Positions 35,033 to 44,118 of a DNA stretch of 64,000 bases are shown here, in pieces (positions within the stretch are counted from its first letter, which is position 1; each line of letters starts with the position of its first letter). Both the position numbers and the translations under genes were made by a program. The DNA lies in contig LUQC01000108.1 of NCBI GenBank assembly GCA_001627925.1, positions 1 through 64,000 on the forward strand, written 5' to 3'. The stretch comes from Rhodobacteraceae bacterium REDSEA-S34_B6 (GTDB lineage: Bacteria > Pseudomonadota > Alphaproteobacteria > Rhodobacterales > Rhodobacteraceae). Below the pieces are notes generated by a model. That model did not search any database. It saw only the letters and a program-made list of their open reading frames with translations, and was not told the DNA's origin.

Positions 35033-35482
35033 ATGAAGTATTCGGGAAATTGCTTATGTGGTGAGGTTAGCTTTAAATTTCCATACGACCCAATGATGCA
35101 ATTTAAATGTCATTGTAATGTTTGTCAGAAAGTCTTTGGGAATACTTTGCATGCCTTGGCTATGCCACAGGACGAATTGGAGATTTCTGGGTCTCTTTCA
35201 AATTATTATATAACTGGCGGAAGTGGGAACAAACTACATTATAACTTTTGCCCAACTTGTGGTACTTTTATATATAACAAACCAGATCTTTTAGATCCTA
35301 TGATTTACGTACCCGCGGGATTACTTGATGGTCAAATAGAGTTCACTCCAACTGTTGAATTATGGACGTCACAAAAACCTAATAATATTCCCCAGGCCAC
35401 TTCAACTAAAGCGGCATTTGAGGATAACGGGACAACAGATCGGCTGATGGATATGCTCGAAAACTTAGACCAGAGGGGATAA
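35033..35482 (+). CDS. GFA-family protein (fourth)
   Basis: The 149-aa protein is taken from ATG 35033; a GTG at 35024 sits inside the ribosome site. GNCLCGEVSF, CHCNVCQKVFG and FCPTCGTFIYN supply the zinc cysteines. The C-terminal WTSQKPNNIPQATSTKAAFEDNG and LMDMLENLD resemble the first GFA protein here (22525), so those two are the closest pair in the set. Confidence 0.87.
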   Translation: MKYSGNCLCGEVSFKFPYDPMMQFKCHCNVCQKVFGNTLHALAMPQDELEISGSLSNYYITGGSGNKLHYNFCPTCGTFIYNKPDLLDPMIYVPAGLLDGQIEFTPTVELWTSQKPNNIPQATSTKAAFEDNGTTDRLMDMLENLDQRG

Positions 35483-35562
35483 AAACTTTTAAAATCAATT
35501 CTGGCCGTAACAAGGCCATTATATTTTCATATATCTACATTTACTATATTACACCCTGCGGT

Positions 35563-35934
35563 TTATCTGATAGAATGATAGATTTCCCCACCAAGGCTGA
35601 TCACTTTCCCATAGCTACCGAGTATTTCGGCAAATTGAGGGAAGTAATCATTTTGTGACGCATTTTCGACGTGACGCTGAATACTTGCCATCCCGGTAAA
35701 ACGCTCATTGATTGTGAATAATGTATTACCAGTCACACCTTTTTCTGGATCAGTAGGGTCGATGAACTCGGGGGCTTTAGTAAAGTAAGCATTAAGTAAA
35801 TGTTCGCTCCCATTATTTGCCTCTGAGTAAAAATCAGTCATCCAAGCAGCATGTTTCCGGAATACTTCTTCGACAGATGCGGCCTCAGCATTGGAGCAGA
35901 CATAGCCAAGGTTAATACATTTAATTTCAGACAT
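35563..35934 (-). CDS. Hypothetical 123-aa ABM-like protein
   Basis: Begins MSEIKCINLGYVCSNAEAASVEEVFRKHAAWMTDFY and includes NERFTGMASIQRHVENASQNDYFPQFAEIL, a His-containing helix typical of dimeric barrels. GGGAGAA site upstream. No family certain, no obvious catalytic residue. It points toward the GFA gene at 35033. Confidence 0.55.
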   Translation of the reverse strand: MSEIKCINLGYVCSNAEAASVEEVFRKHAAWMTDFYSEANNGSEHLLNAYFTKAPEFIDPTDPEKGVTGNTLFTINERFTGMASIQRHVENASQNDYFPQFAEILGSYGKVISLGGEIYHSIR

Positions 35935-36043
35935 ATTGTTCTCCCATAATGATTCACCTTAAGCTTAAATGGCCAAGTTGCTTGAGACTAGTACAGCTTT
36001 TGGACCCAAATAAATTTTGGTTCGGTACACTATGGAAGTAAAT

Positions 36044-36352
36044 CTAATTAAAATCCTTATAAACTGCCATAACCCCTGTAAACACGTTTTCCGATGGATT
36101 TGATTTGCAGAACTTGAGTAATGCCATCCCAAAAACAGTTTCATCCGCATGGATTGATTTTTTTGATATCCAATTAGCCCCACCTACAAAACCGGTCACC
36201 CAAGCATCAAAAAAGTTTTTATCAAAAAAGCTACCTCCCTCCCATGCTTTTACGAGCGCCGAGCATGGTTTATTGCCTGGGCCATAGATTACCTGAGCCT
36301 CAGCCTGGCTCAAATTTAGAGACAAAATTAGTCCAAATATTAGAATTCTCAT
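36044..36352 (-). CDS. Secreted HdeA/Rap1a-like small protein
   Basis: A 102-aa protein with a signal peptide (ILIFGLILSLNLSQAEA) and a mature domain with a Cys pair (KPCSALVKAW, LLKFCKSNP) about 50 residues apart, GFVGGANWISKK and a helix FTGVMAVY. This resembles the HdeA/Rap1a acid-stress or immunity protein fold. It probably resides in the periplasm; no partner nearby. Confidence 0.55.
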   Translation of the reverse strand: MRILIFGLILSLNLSQAEAQVIYGPGNKPCSALVKAWEGGSFFDKNFFDAWVTGFVGGANWISKKSIHADETVFGMALLKFCKSNPSENVFTGVMAVYKDFN

Positions 36353-36496
36353 TATTCACTACTTATAAAATTATCAAATCGAGTAAATTTTAAGCTGCTA
36401 ACATAATATGAAAAATATGAGGCGGCTAAAATGACAAAGAGTATGATAAGTTTTGATTTTTTTTTCATTTTTATTGTACCATAAACATTCTAATGG

Positions 36497-36799
36497 CTAG
36501 GTATTATCTATTTCATTTTGATGCAGAACTATGCCTGAGAATGCGTTGGTGCGGCTACCGTTTTCATATAGTTCTAAAATAGGGGTAATGCTATCTAGCC
36601 AATCTAAGCCCGAAACCACATCCATGCTTCTATCTTCGATACTGTCGTAGGTATTTAAAGCTGCATACTCACTATCTCCTAAGCTTAGTATCTGCCAAGA
36701 TATAGAGTTGGAATTGTCAAATTTTCTGAGTGCATCTATTAGCTGATCTTCAAATCCGATCTTGGCTTTGAATCTCGTGATAGTTGTGACCAATGTCAT
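36497..36799 (-). CDS. Hypothetical 100-aa ABM-like protein
   Basis: Start taken at ATG 36799 (MTLVTTITRFKAKIGFEDQLIDALRKF). The alternating layout and central WQILSLGDSEYAALNTYDSIEDRSMDV fit a small monooxygenase-like barrel. The 38-aa gene at 36831 lies just upstream on the same strand. Function unknown. Confidence 0.5.
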   Translation of the reverse strand: MTLVTTITRFKAKIGFEDQLIDALRKFDNSNSISWQILSLGDSEYAALNTYDSIEDRSMDVVSGLDWLDSITPILELYENGSRTNAFSGIVLHQNEIDNT

Positions 36800-36830
36800 A
36801 AAGATTTTCCTATTCATTTACAGTAAACGT

Positions 36831-36947
36831 TTATTTACCAAGTTTATCTAAAATTGCTTTTAGAAGCTCGTTGCTGTCTTCCTTAAGCTTATTTTGCAGC
36901 TTAAGCTGCTCGACTATTTGACGTAAGTAAACTTCTTCAAGGTCCAT
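36831..36947 (-). CDS. 38-aa helical microprotein
   Basis: ATG 36947, GGAAG upstream, TAA at 36831. MDLEEVYLRQIVEQLKLQNKLKEDSN is a strongly amphipathic/coiled-coil helix with nothing else. It sits 31 nt ahead of the ABM-like gene and could be its leader or a partner. Confidence 0.4.
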   Translation of the reverse strand: MDLEEVYLRQIVEQLKLQNKLKEDSNELLKAILDKLGK

Positions 36948-37070
36948 TTTGTTTCCTTCCAAATTAACTAAGTGAAACATTCTATCTCGTGTAGCTTCAC
37001 ATTGCTATCTAAATTACTTTTGTTAAAGTTCATGGTAATAAAGAAGAGAATTGTAGAAAGAAGTTTTGTT

Positions 37071-37448
37071 ATGCGGTTAGTAGTTCTAGCTTTTTTGATG
37101 TCACTCTCTACGGGTGCCTTTGGTGAAATTAGTGATAATCGTTTGCGTGTCTTGTTAAATATTTGTGATGCGGCTCAAAAGTCAGCTGATTTAGGGACGG
37201 TTAGAAATATTGCTTCGCAGATACAGAGTACAAAACTACCAGAAAATGAGCAATTAGCTGCTTCGTTTGAGAAGTGTCTATACACTGCATTTGGGGAAAC
37301 GACGAAAAAACCAAATGTTAATCAATTAATTGAGGAAGTAGAAAACACATATTCAAAACTTGAAGCAGTTTGTCGTGCATTGCTGAGAGTTGGACCTGAG
37401 GTCGCAATTGCCCATCCTATTTGCAAGCCTGTACTAACTAAGCCTTAA
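37071..37448 (+). CDS. Secreted hypothetical helical protein
   Basis: The 125-aa protein starts at ATG 37071 with AGAAAGAAG upstream; longer in-frame starts at 36972 and 37032 would bury the signal peptide. Signal LVVLAFLMSLSTGAFG, then a helical mature part (LRVLLNICDAAQKSADLG) with three or four Cys. Periplasmic; function unknown. Confidence 0.5.
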   Translation: MRLVVLAFLMSLSTGAFGEISDNRLRVLLNICDAAQKSADLGTVRNIASQIQSTKLPENEQLAASFEKCLYTAFGETTKKPNVNQLIEEVENTYSKLEAVCRALLRVGPEVAIAHPICKPVLTKP

Positions 37449-37465
37449 CAAAGGCGTGTTCGCTG

Positions 37466-37798
37466 TCAGTTCTTATTAATTTGTTCTCCATTGTCGTAGT
37501 TAGTTTTATGGCATTCGATACTTACAATATCTGCTGACCCTAAACTTATTGAAGGAAGCCGGTTGTGTAGGCAAAAATAGATCTCATTATAATGCAACAC
37601 AGTCATACGCAAATTGGTATCCCTGTTAGTCCCGCTAACTACAACCTTACCCTCTGAAATTATTGCTTTGGCTTCAGTTTCATCAGCAATGGATTTGGTG
37701 CTGAGCGAAAATATAATGAATATGAACAAATATTTTAGGAGTATTTTGAGCTTAATGTTTTTTCTAATTGCCCTAGATTCTCTGATCCAACTTATCAA
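37466..37798 (-). CDS. Hypothetical secreted protein, start uncertain
   Basis: The frame stays open through a hydrophobic segment (LLKYLFIFIIFSLSTKSIA) and a beta-rich tail (GKVVVSGTNRDTNLRMTVLHY) with two Cys. At 37798 only an ATT-type start is available and no ATG follows until well inside the mature part, so the true start may be non-canonical, or the gene may be 5'-truncated. Low confidence. Confidence 0.35.
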   Translation of the reverse strand: MISWIRESRAIRKNIKLKILLKYLFIFIIFSLSTKSIADETEAKAIISEGKVVVSGTNRDTNLRMTVLHYNEIYFCLHNRLPSISLGSADIVSIECHKTNYDNGEQINKN

Positions 37799-38056
37799 TT
37801 ACCCTATCTGGTGGGTATGCAGAAAATTTTCATTTAAGTTTCATTACTATTTATATTCGCAATGATTATTTTTAATTTCAAATCCAAATTAAAGCTCCAA
37901 TTAACTTTATCAGCTAAAGACTCCAAAGATTGAAAATAAATAACAATTGCAAAAATATTGTTGAGTTAATTAGTTGAAGCAAAAATAACAAGAAACTTGA
38001 AAAAAACTTAACAACTTACCATCTAAATCCGAGGGGCATTTAACGTATACTAGCAG

Positions 38057-38188
38057 ATGAAACTTGTGCAGGTAAATTGGCGCCACGGCGTACGTTACAT
38101 TTTATATGATGAACAGGGTAAAGTTGTAATTATTACCCGAAACAAGAAGGTGGCCCTACATTATGCGAATACTAATGAAACTGTTTAA
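38057..38188 (+). CDS. 43-aa small basic protein
   Basis: ATG 38057, TAA 38186-38188. MKLVQVNWRHGVRYILYDEQ and GKVVIITRNKKVALHYAN give two short beta-hairpins, a compact fold for a microprotein. No clear ribosome site is seen (TAGCAG). It is the only frame in 37799-38223, which otherwise shows only AT-rich DNA. Confidence 0.3.
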   Translation: MKLVQVNWRHGVRYILYDEQGKVVIITRNKKVALHYANTNETV

Positions 38189-38223
38189 CTTTTTTCAGTT
38201 AGATTTAACCAATTGATGTAGGT

Positions 38224-39330
38224 TTAACTTAAGCCTTTCCACTCACTGACTTCTGGATAGAATTGTGCGCGCCATTTAATTACTTTTGGGTTCATTACCT
38301 TGCGCCAAATAAATGGTACCAAGCTAAATACAACCATAATCGGGTATCCAAATGGTAACTGGGGTGCGCTGTCAGCATCATGTGCACTCAGAGTTGGATA
38401 TGTTTGTGATGGCCTAGAATGATGATCCGAATGTTTTTGTAAGTTAATAAGTAGTAAGTTGCTGGCTGCATGATTGGCATTCCAGCTATGGTGTGGCTTT
38501 GTGGGTTCATACTTATTATCTGATATTTTTTTTCTGGAGAGACCATAATGCTCTATATAATTTACAACTTCCAAGTGAAGTACGGCGACGAGTGCTTGAA
38601 TGAAAAATAATGCAATACCCCATGCGCCGCCCACTACGAATGACAAGAACACAAAGAAACATGCCAATGCGGCATAAATGTAAAACGGGTTCGAAATATT
38701 AAGGATAGATTTATTTTTGGAAGCGAGCTTTTGCGCTTCCACTGACCAAGCAGAAATTAGACACTGGGGGATGACCCGAAGGAAAAAAGTATAGAAACTT
38801 TCGTTGAAACGGGCAGTGACCGCATCCTTCTTGGTGCCTACATACCTGTGGTGTACAAAGACATGTTCAGTTCTAAAGTGACCATAAAAAGCCATGGCCA
38901 TTAAGATATCTGAGAAAAATCGCTCTAGCTTTGTTTTTTGATGCATTAATTCGTGAGCAAAGGTAATTCCGACGGCCCCAGTAATCATTCCCTGCACAAG
39001 CATTAAACAAATAGCCTCGAAAGTTGTGAGGTGATTAAACCAACAGATAGAGACAAGAGATCCAAACAGTAAGAAGAATTGGATCAAGGGCCAGGCAAAT
39101 AGAATTAGTTTGTAACTACTTGTGTCGTTCGAGACATCTATTTGGTTTTTTTTGTTTTCACCGATAATAAAATCAATGATTGAGATGATTACGTAACCAA
39201 AAACTGGGGCGAGAATTAATATAATTCCGCCGTAAACCCACGCTGATATAAGTAATGGACAAAACAATAACGGAAGGGCAAACGCGATGGGCGGCTCAGG
39301 TTTACTAAAATTTTGACTTTTGTCGGACAC
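38224..39330 (-). CDS. alkB: AlkB-type membrane di-iron hydroxylase
   Basis: The ~368-aa inner-membrane non-haem di-iron oxygenase shows the alkane hydroxylase/XylM histidine boxes: HELMH, EHVFVHHRYVGT, NYIEHYGL and LQKHSDHH. Start taken at GTG 39330 behind GAGAG; the TTG at 39366 is also in frame. It hydroxylates the end carbon of alkanes, fatty acids or aromatic methyl groups. No rubredoxin or rubredoxin reductase is adjacent, so electrons must come from elsewhere. Confidence 0.9.
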   Translation of the reverse strand: MSDKSQNFSKPEPPIAFALPLLFCPLLISAWVYGGIILILAPVFGYVIISIIDFIIGENKKNQIDVSNDTSSYKLILFAWPLIQFFLLFGSLVSICWFNHLTTFEAICLMLVQGMITGAVGITFAHELMHQKTKLERFFSDILMAMAFYGHFRTEHVFVHHRYVGTKKDAVTARFNESFYTFFLRVIPQCLISAWSVEAQKLASKNKSILNISNPFYIYAALACFFVFLSFVVGGAWGIALFFIQALVAVLHLEVVNYIEHYGLSRKKISDNKYEPTKPHHSWNANHAASNLLLINLQKHSDHHSRPSQTYPTLSAHDADSAPQLPFGYPIMVVFSLVPFIWRKVMNPKVIKWRAQFYPEVSEWKGLS

Positions 39331-39374
39331 CTTTAAAAACTCTCTAGCTTGAAAATCAACAATCAATTACCTTT

Positions 39375-39851
39375 TTAATTTGTAGCACCTTCTGGTTCGT
39401 TTTCCAGCATTTCTCGCAACCAGTTACTCATGGCCACTTGATAGTTTAGCCCTTCTAAGTCTATTGGTTGTTTTGATACCCACCACTGATACGGGTCATC
39501 TTCCATTCGAATTGCAAGTCTGTCATTTTCATTTGCAATCTTCATAAAATCAGGATTATTTTTATTTTCTTTTTTAACGTAATGCCACTTCTGCACGTCA
39601 ATTGCATCAGAATCTAACATCAGCGCCATCTCATTTTTTACTTTTCCTGAAAAATTGTAAGATGGACTTTCAGTAAACCAAACAAAACGTCCACAGTAAT
39701 TATATTGGTCATCAAGCGCTCTTTGGTCAGCTATAGAATAACCCTCCCGAAGCCCTGCCATATATTCAGTTCCCTCGAGCTCAAGTTTCTTGCTCGCCAA
39801 GATCAATTTCATCGCGTCTCGCGAAGTCCAATGATAAAGTGTTGTGCCCAT
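39375..39851 (-). CDS. Hypothetical protein with ART-like N-terminus
   Basis: The 158-aa protein begins TLYHWTSRDAMKLILASKKLELEG and contains GRFVWFTESPSYNFSG, reminiscent of the LYHxT and FWFT strands of ADP-ribosyltransferase-like DUFs (RES/DarT-type). No catalytic Glu can be pinned. It is directly upstream of alkB on the same strand with about 8 nt to the TTG start, but a functional link is unproven. Confidence 0.5.
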   Translation of the reverse strand: MGTTLYHWTSRDAMKLILASKKLELEGTEYMAGLREGYSIADQRALDDQYNYCGRFVWFTESPSYNFSGKVKNEMALMLDSDAIDVQKWHYVKKENKNNPDFMKIANENDRLAIRMEDDPYQWWVSKQPIDLEGLNYQVAMSNWLREMLENEPEGATN

Positions 39852-40053
39852 TTTTAACCTTATTAAGTCAGAATTGACTTTAATATCCCTATTTTAGAAT
39901 GCAATGATAGCCTTCAGGTATTACAAACATTAATTATTAAATACGCGCAAAATCTATACGTAAAATTTTGATATTTATGATCTTAAAGGATACTATCAAA
40001 GCATAGACAGACCGAAATTTGATTTAATTTGCTTTTAATATTACACTCCTTAT

Positions 40054-40143
40054 ATGGGAGATTCTAAAATTACGATAATCCATTTGCTATCTGCTGTGGC
40101 AGTGTTAGCGGTTATAGCAACCCAAAGCTTTGCTTTAATCTAG
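40054..40143 (+). CDS. 29-aa possible membrane microprotein
   Basis: ATG 40054, TAG 40141-40143. GDSKITIIHLLSAVAVLAVIA is one hydrophobic span. There is no strong ribosome site (ACTCCTTAT). It may be a small membrane peptide or chance. The rest of 39852-40260 holds no gene. Confidence 0.2.
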   Translation: MGDSKITIIHLLSAVAVLAVIATQSFALI

Positions 40144-40260
40144 GTCGGTTAAATCAACGCAGTTAGTTGAAATCAGCTCACAAAAGCTCTGTTTACAAAT
40201 CATTAAAAAGTAGGAAGTGTATTTCCGTACTACTTTAAAGGTAAAATAAGGCTAAAGGAC

Positions 40261-40647
40261 ATGAGTGTAAAAGGTTCCTGTGAATGTCAGGGTGTTATGT
40301 TTGAACTTACTGGAGAGCTGCGAGATGTCGTCTTCTGCCACTGCTCTCAGTGCCGCAAAACATCTGGCCACTACTGGGCCGCCACACAGGTCTCAAAAGG
40401 GAATTTAAATTTGATAAAGGCTACGTCACTAAGCTGGTATGACTCATCAGATAAAGCTCGTCGTGGTTTTTGCAGTGTATGTGGCTCTAGCATGTTTTAT
40501 GAGAGAAAAGGTATTGATAAAATCTCTGTTTCAGCAGGTTCGCTGGAAATACCGACATCTCTTGATCGGATGCGCCATATCTACGTTGCAAGTAAAGGTG
40601 ACTATTATGATATTTCAGATGACTTACCACAATTCGAAGAATATTGA
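40261..40647 (+). CDS. GFA-family protein (fifth)
   Basis: The 128-aa compact member has GSCECQGVMFEL, CHCSQCRKTSG, FCSVCGSSMFYE and ends LPQFEEY. A ribosome site AAGGA is present. It has all zinc ligands. Its C-terminal LPQ(F/Y) motif links it with the member at 23388. Confidence 0.87.
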   Translation: MSVKGSCECQGVMFELTGELRDVVFCHCSQCRKTSGHYWAATQVSKGNLNLIKATSLSWYDSSDKARRGFCSVCGSSMFYERKGIDKISVSAGSLEIPTSLDRMRHIYVASKGDYYDISDDLPQFEEY

Positions 40648-40745
40648 CCCAACCATAGAGCTTGATCGACCATACCCCTAAATTTTGTCCCAAAGGCCTC
40701 AAATATTATTGAAATACCTATTTATCATAATGACGCGTGGTCCAC

Positions 40746-41258
40746 TCAATTCTCTGATTTTGCAAATGGAACCATAGCTGACCATACACCATCAGCTTTG
40801 AAGCGATGATAGACGGCGGCGAGGATGTGGATACCTACCAACCAATATGTAGCCGTAACAGAAAACTCGTGTATACTGATCACGGCTTCTATAATTAACC
40901 CTTCTTTTAATCCAATCCAATAAAGTCCGCCTATTCCCAGTCCTGTTAATGCAATGGATCCTAGGCTTATATACATTCCAAGGTGTACAAGTTTGGCTGC
41001 AATTTTTTGGATGTAACTCGTATTTTCGGGCAGTGCGCTTCGCTGTGTTTTTGTCATGTAAAAAAAACGTCCCAAAAGAAGAATTAAAAAGATACCAGCA
41101 AAAACTATTTCAAGTCTAAACAGCGAGGGGTCTGAGAGTTCTGCAATATCATCCACTTGTTTGAAAACTCCATATGCAAACAGAAGTACAAACCCCCAAT
41201 GCATTAGTTTGGCTATTATGCTATATCGAGTTTGATTAATGAGGTTTGTTTCTTCCAA
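40746..41258 (-). CDS. Cytochrome b561-type membrane haem protein
   Basis: The ~170-aa protein has four spans. The haem-ligand His are visible: KLMHWGFVLLFAYGVF (span 1), KLVHLGMYISL (span 3), and HEFSVTATYW/GIHILAAVYHRF (span 4). Start taken at TTG 41258 (GGAG upstream); a frame upstream to 41330 adds a non-family leader. It could pass electrons between quinol and the divergent cytochrome c genes. Confidence 0.87.
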   Translation of the reverse strand: MEETNLINQTRYSIIAKLMHWGFVLLFAYGVFKQVDDIAELSDPSLFRLEIVFAGIFLILLLGRFFYMTKTQRSALPENTSYIQKIAAKLVHLGMYISLGSIALTGLGIGGLYWIGLKEGLIIEAVISIHEFSVTATYWLVGIHILAAVYHRFKADGVWSAMVPFAKSEN

Positions 41259-41412
41259 ATAATTTCTCCAACTATTGAGAGTAGTAAATATAATATTTCC
41301 GAAAATTTCACACACACAAACAGGTATCATAAAAAGAACAATGAATTATAAATGTAAAGAACATTTTGCTTCCTATTGACCTTCCAGTAACTGGAGCCAC
41401 TACCTCAAAGCC

Positions 41413-42276
41413 ATGAAAGTGAAAATAATCATATCAACACTTATAACTAGTGCCTTTGGAATTTTTCTTTACCTGACAGTGACCGCCCCGAAGTCACTTG
41501 CCGTGCTTGATTATTCAGCGGAAACTTCGGATCTATCCAACGGTGAGTATATATTTACGGCTGCGGGTTGTAGTGGATGTCATATTGAAGAGGGCTCAAA
41601 AGACAAATATCTATTAGCTGGTGGGCAGAAATTTGAAACTGCGTTTGGTACATTTAAAGCTCCAAATATTTCCAATAGTGTTGAATTTGGAATCGGGGCA
41701 TGGGAATTTAAAGACTTTTATAACGCATTAAAGCTCGGCCAGAGCCCTGATGGCGAACATTATTTCCCTACATTTCCTTACACAGCATATTCCAAAATGA
41801 CAGATCAAGATATTATGGACTTATGGACGTTCTGGAAGACTCTGCCTAGCTCTGACGCATTTATCAGCGATCATGACTTACCATTTTTATTTTCTAGCAG
41901 GCGAAATATTGGCGTTTGGAAAACTCTTTACATGTCAGATAAATTTGTCAGCTCCGAGGTTGATAGGGGTACATATTTAGTTGAGGCACTTTCTCATTGC
42001 GCAGAGTGTCATAGTCCTAGAAACATACTCGGTGCATTAAAATTCTCTGAGTGGTTAGAAGGAGCCCAAGATCCGAGTGGTAAGGGAAGAATTCCTGGTA
42101 TTAGCACCGAGAAGCTTGCTTGGACAGGAGATGAAATTATAGAATATCTAAGTTCTGGTTTTACTCCTGATTATGACGTGGCCGGGGGTAAAATGGCTTC
42201 GGTAGTTGAAAACACGTCTAAGCTAAGTGCAGCGGATAGAAGCTCAATCGCGCAGTATCTTTTGAGGGTAAAATAA
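41413..42276 (+). CDS. Di-haem cytochrome c
   Basis: The 287-aa periplasmic or membrane-anchored protein has an N-terminal uncleaved-like signal (IIISTLITSAFGIFLYLTV) and two c-haem sites, CSGCH near residue 55 and CAECH near residue 196. Each domain has a downstream Met candidate (KMTDQDI, KMASVVE). It resembles the cytochrome c subunit of membrane dehydrogenases. It overlaps the next cytochrome gene by one base (ATG/TAA), so the two are co-translated. Confidence 0.87.
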   Translation: MKVKIIISTLITSAFGIFLYLTVTAPKSLAVLDYSAETSDLSNGEYIFTAAGCSGCHIEEGSKDKYLLAGGQKFETAFGTFKAPNISNSVEFGIGAWEFKDFYNALKLGQSPDGEHYFPTFPYTAYSKMTDQDIMDLWTFWKTLPSSDAFISDHDLPFLFSSRRNIGVWKTLYMSDKFVSSEVDRGTYLVEALSHCAECHSPRNILGALKFSEWLEGAQDPSGKGRIPGISTEKLAWTGDEIIEYLSSGFTPDYDVAGGKMASVVENTSKLSAADRSSIAQYLLRVK

Positions 42277-42710
42277 TGTGTAAAAACCATCTAATATTAT
42301 ACATTTTTCTTCTTATCATGGTCAATTTGCATACAGCAAATGCTCACCATGAACTCGAAGACCAAAACATCGTGAACGGAGAAGAAAATTATCAAGCACA
42401 TTGTGCCAGCTGTCACGGGGTTGACCTCGAGGGTCAACCTAATTGGAGGACAATGAAAGCTGACGGCAGTCTTCCGGCACCCCCTCATGATGAGACAGGG
42501 CATACATGGCATCATGATACAAAAATGTTATTTGATTACACTAAATATGGCGGTCAAAAAACGCTGGCTGCCGTAGGTATCAACGATTACAAAAGTGGTA
42601 TGCCGGGCTACGAAGACGTGCTTTCAGATTTACAAATATGGGAAATTTTAGCTTTTATTAGATCGACCTGGCCTAAAGAGATACAAGATCTACATGCCAC
42701 AAGACATTAG
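42276..42710 (+). CDS. Mono-haem class I cytochrome c
   Basis: A 144-aa exported protein with a signal peptide (ILYIFLLIMVNLHTANA) and haem site CASCHGVDLEG, followed by KSGMPGYEDVLSDLQIWEILAFI, where the Met is the probable axial ligand. It is a soluble electron carrier, translationally coupled with the di-haem protein and followed by a multicopper oxidase after 25 nt. Confidence 0.87.
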   Translation: MCKNHLILYIFLLIMVNLHTANAHHELEDQNIVNGEENYQAHCASCHGVDLEGQPNWRTMKADGSLPAPPHDETGHTWHHDTKMLFDYTKYGGQKTLAAVGINDYKSGMPGYEDVLSDLQIWEILAFIRSTWPKEIQDLHATRH

Positions 42711-42735
42711 TTGAAAGTTTGTAAAGGTTTTTTCG

Positions 42736-44118
42736 ATGATATCACGACGTGGTGTAATTAAAAATTGTTTGGCAAGTTTAGTAGCAGTGAAAGTTCCTAC
42801 AAGCGCATTTTCTGCAAACAATGTTTCTCGTTACCGCATCATTGCTCAGAAATCTGAGCATCAATTTTATGAGGGAGCTAATCTTTCGGACCTATTCCTT
42901 TACAACGGTAGCAGCCCCGGTCCACTCATTGTTGAAAACAAGGGTAATATACTGGAAGTAGAGTTTTTGAATCTTTTGGATGAGCCCAGTTCGATACATT
43001 GGCATGGTATCAAAAATTTGAATGATATGGATGGTGTGCCGGGTCTAACGCAAGCGCCTGTAGAGCCTGGAGAAACTTTCACTTACAGGTTTCCTCTGAA
43101 TGATGCTGGTACTTTTTGGTACCATTCTCACAGTCAGGCATGGAACCAAGTAGCAAGAGGACTTTGTGGCCCATTGATTGTGCTAGAAGATGAATCATCA
43201 ATGAGCGATAGGGATCTAATCATTGCTGTAGATGATTGGCTTTTAGACGAGAATGAGCAAATTCATACGGCTAGTTTAGGAAGCTTACATGATTGGTCGC
43301 ATGGAGGAAGGTTGGGAAATTTTCTTACGATAAACGGTAAGTCGGCACCCGAAATAAAAATCCCAAAGAGTGGAAAAGTACATTTAAGGTTTTTAAATTT
43401 TGCAAATGCTCGTGTGATGCAGTTTGAACTAAATGATAGGTTACCGATGCGGATTGTTGCTTTAGATGGGGCACCATGTGATCCTTTCATGAGGCAACGT
43501 TTAACTTTGGCTCCTGCACAAAGGGTTGATGTTCAGATCGATGATGTCTCATTTGTAAGAGAATTATTCGAGGTAAGTACAGGAGAGGAATATGGTGCAG
43601 CTACGTTTGTGCCAAATGAGGTAAATCAGAAACCTAATGCATTGCCACGATTTGTATTGCCAACAAATAATATGCTGAAAATGGATAATGCTGAGGTAAT
43701 AAACATTCATATGCAGGGTGGGGCCATGGGTAACCTATCTTCTGCTATTTTTGAGGGTGAGCAAAAGAGTTTGCGAGAGCTGGCAAGATCTGAAAAAAAA
43801 TTATGGGCTTTTAATGGAGAAATCGGTGGGTATGATCTGACGCTTGCAGAAGTGGATTTAGGCAAAACTGTCGTATTAAGGGTTTGGAACGATACACGAT
43901 GGCAACACGGGATGCATCTCCACGGACATCACTTTTGGGTTAAGTCTAAAGAATTCGGGGATGAAGCTAATTTAGTTCTTCGGGACACCTATCTAATGCA
44001 ACCGGGTGAACATGCTGAATTGGTCTTCGAAGCAAACAATCCTGGATCATGGTTATTTCATTGCCATATGCTTGAACATCACGTTTCAGGCATGGGAGGC
44101 ATTATAACCGTTGGATAG
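42736..44118 (+). CDS. Multicopper oxidase (laccase-like)
   Basis: The 460-aa exported enzyme has a Tat-type leader (SRRGVIKNCLASLV). The four copper motifs are all there: SIHWHGI, FWYHSHSQ, HGMHLHGHHFWV and HCHMLEHHVSGM (type-1 ligand Met at the end). No His/Met-rich loop as in CueO is seen. It would oxidise a phenol, metal or cytochrome and reduce O2 to water; with the two upstream cytochromes it may form a small periplasmic respiratory chain. Confidence 0.88.
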   Translation: MISRRGVIKNCLASLVAVKVPTSAFSANNVSRYRIIAQKSEHQFYEGANLSDLFLYNGSSPGPLIVENKGNILEVEFLNLLDEPSSIHWHGIKNLNDMDGVPGLTQAPVEPGETFTYRFPLNDAGTFWYHSHSQAWNQVARGLCGPLIVLEDESSMSDRDLIIAVDDWLLDENEQIHTASLGSLHDWSHGGRLGNFLTINGKSAPEIKIPKSGKVHLRFLNFANARVMQFELNDRLPMRIVALDGAPCDPFMRQRLTLAPAQRVDVQIDDVSFVRELFEVSTGEEYGAATFVPNEVNQKPNALPRFVLPTNNMLKMDNAEVINIHMQGGAMGNLSSAIFEGEQKSLRELARSEKKLWAFNGEIGGYDLTLAEVDLGKTVVLRVWNDTRWQHGMHLHGHHFWVKSKEFGDEANLVLRDTYLMQPGEHAELVFEANNPGSWLFHCHMLEHHVSGMGGIITVG

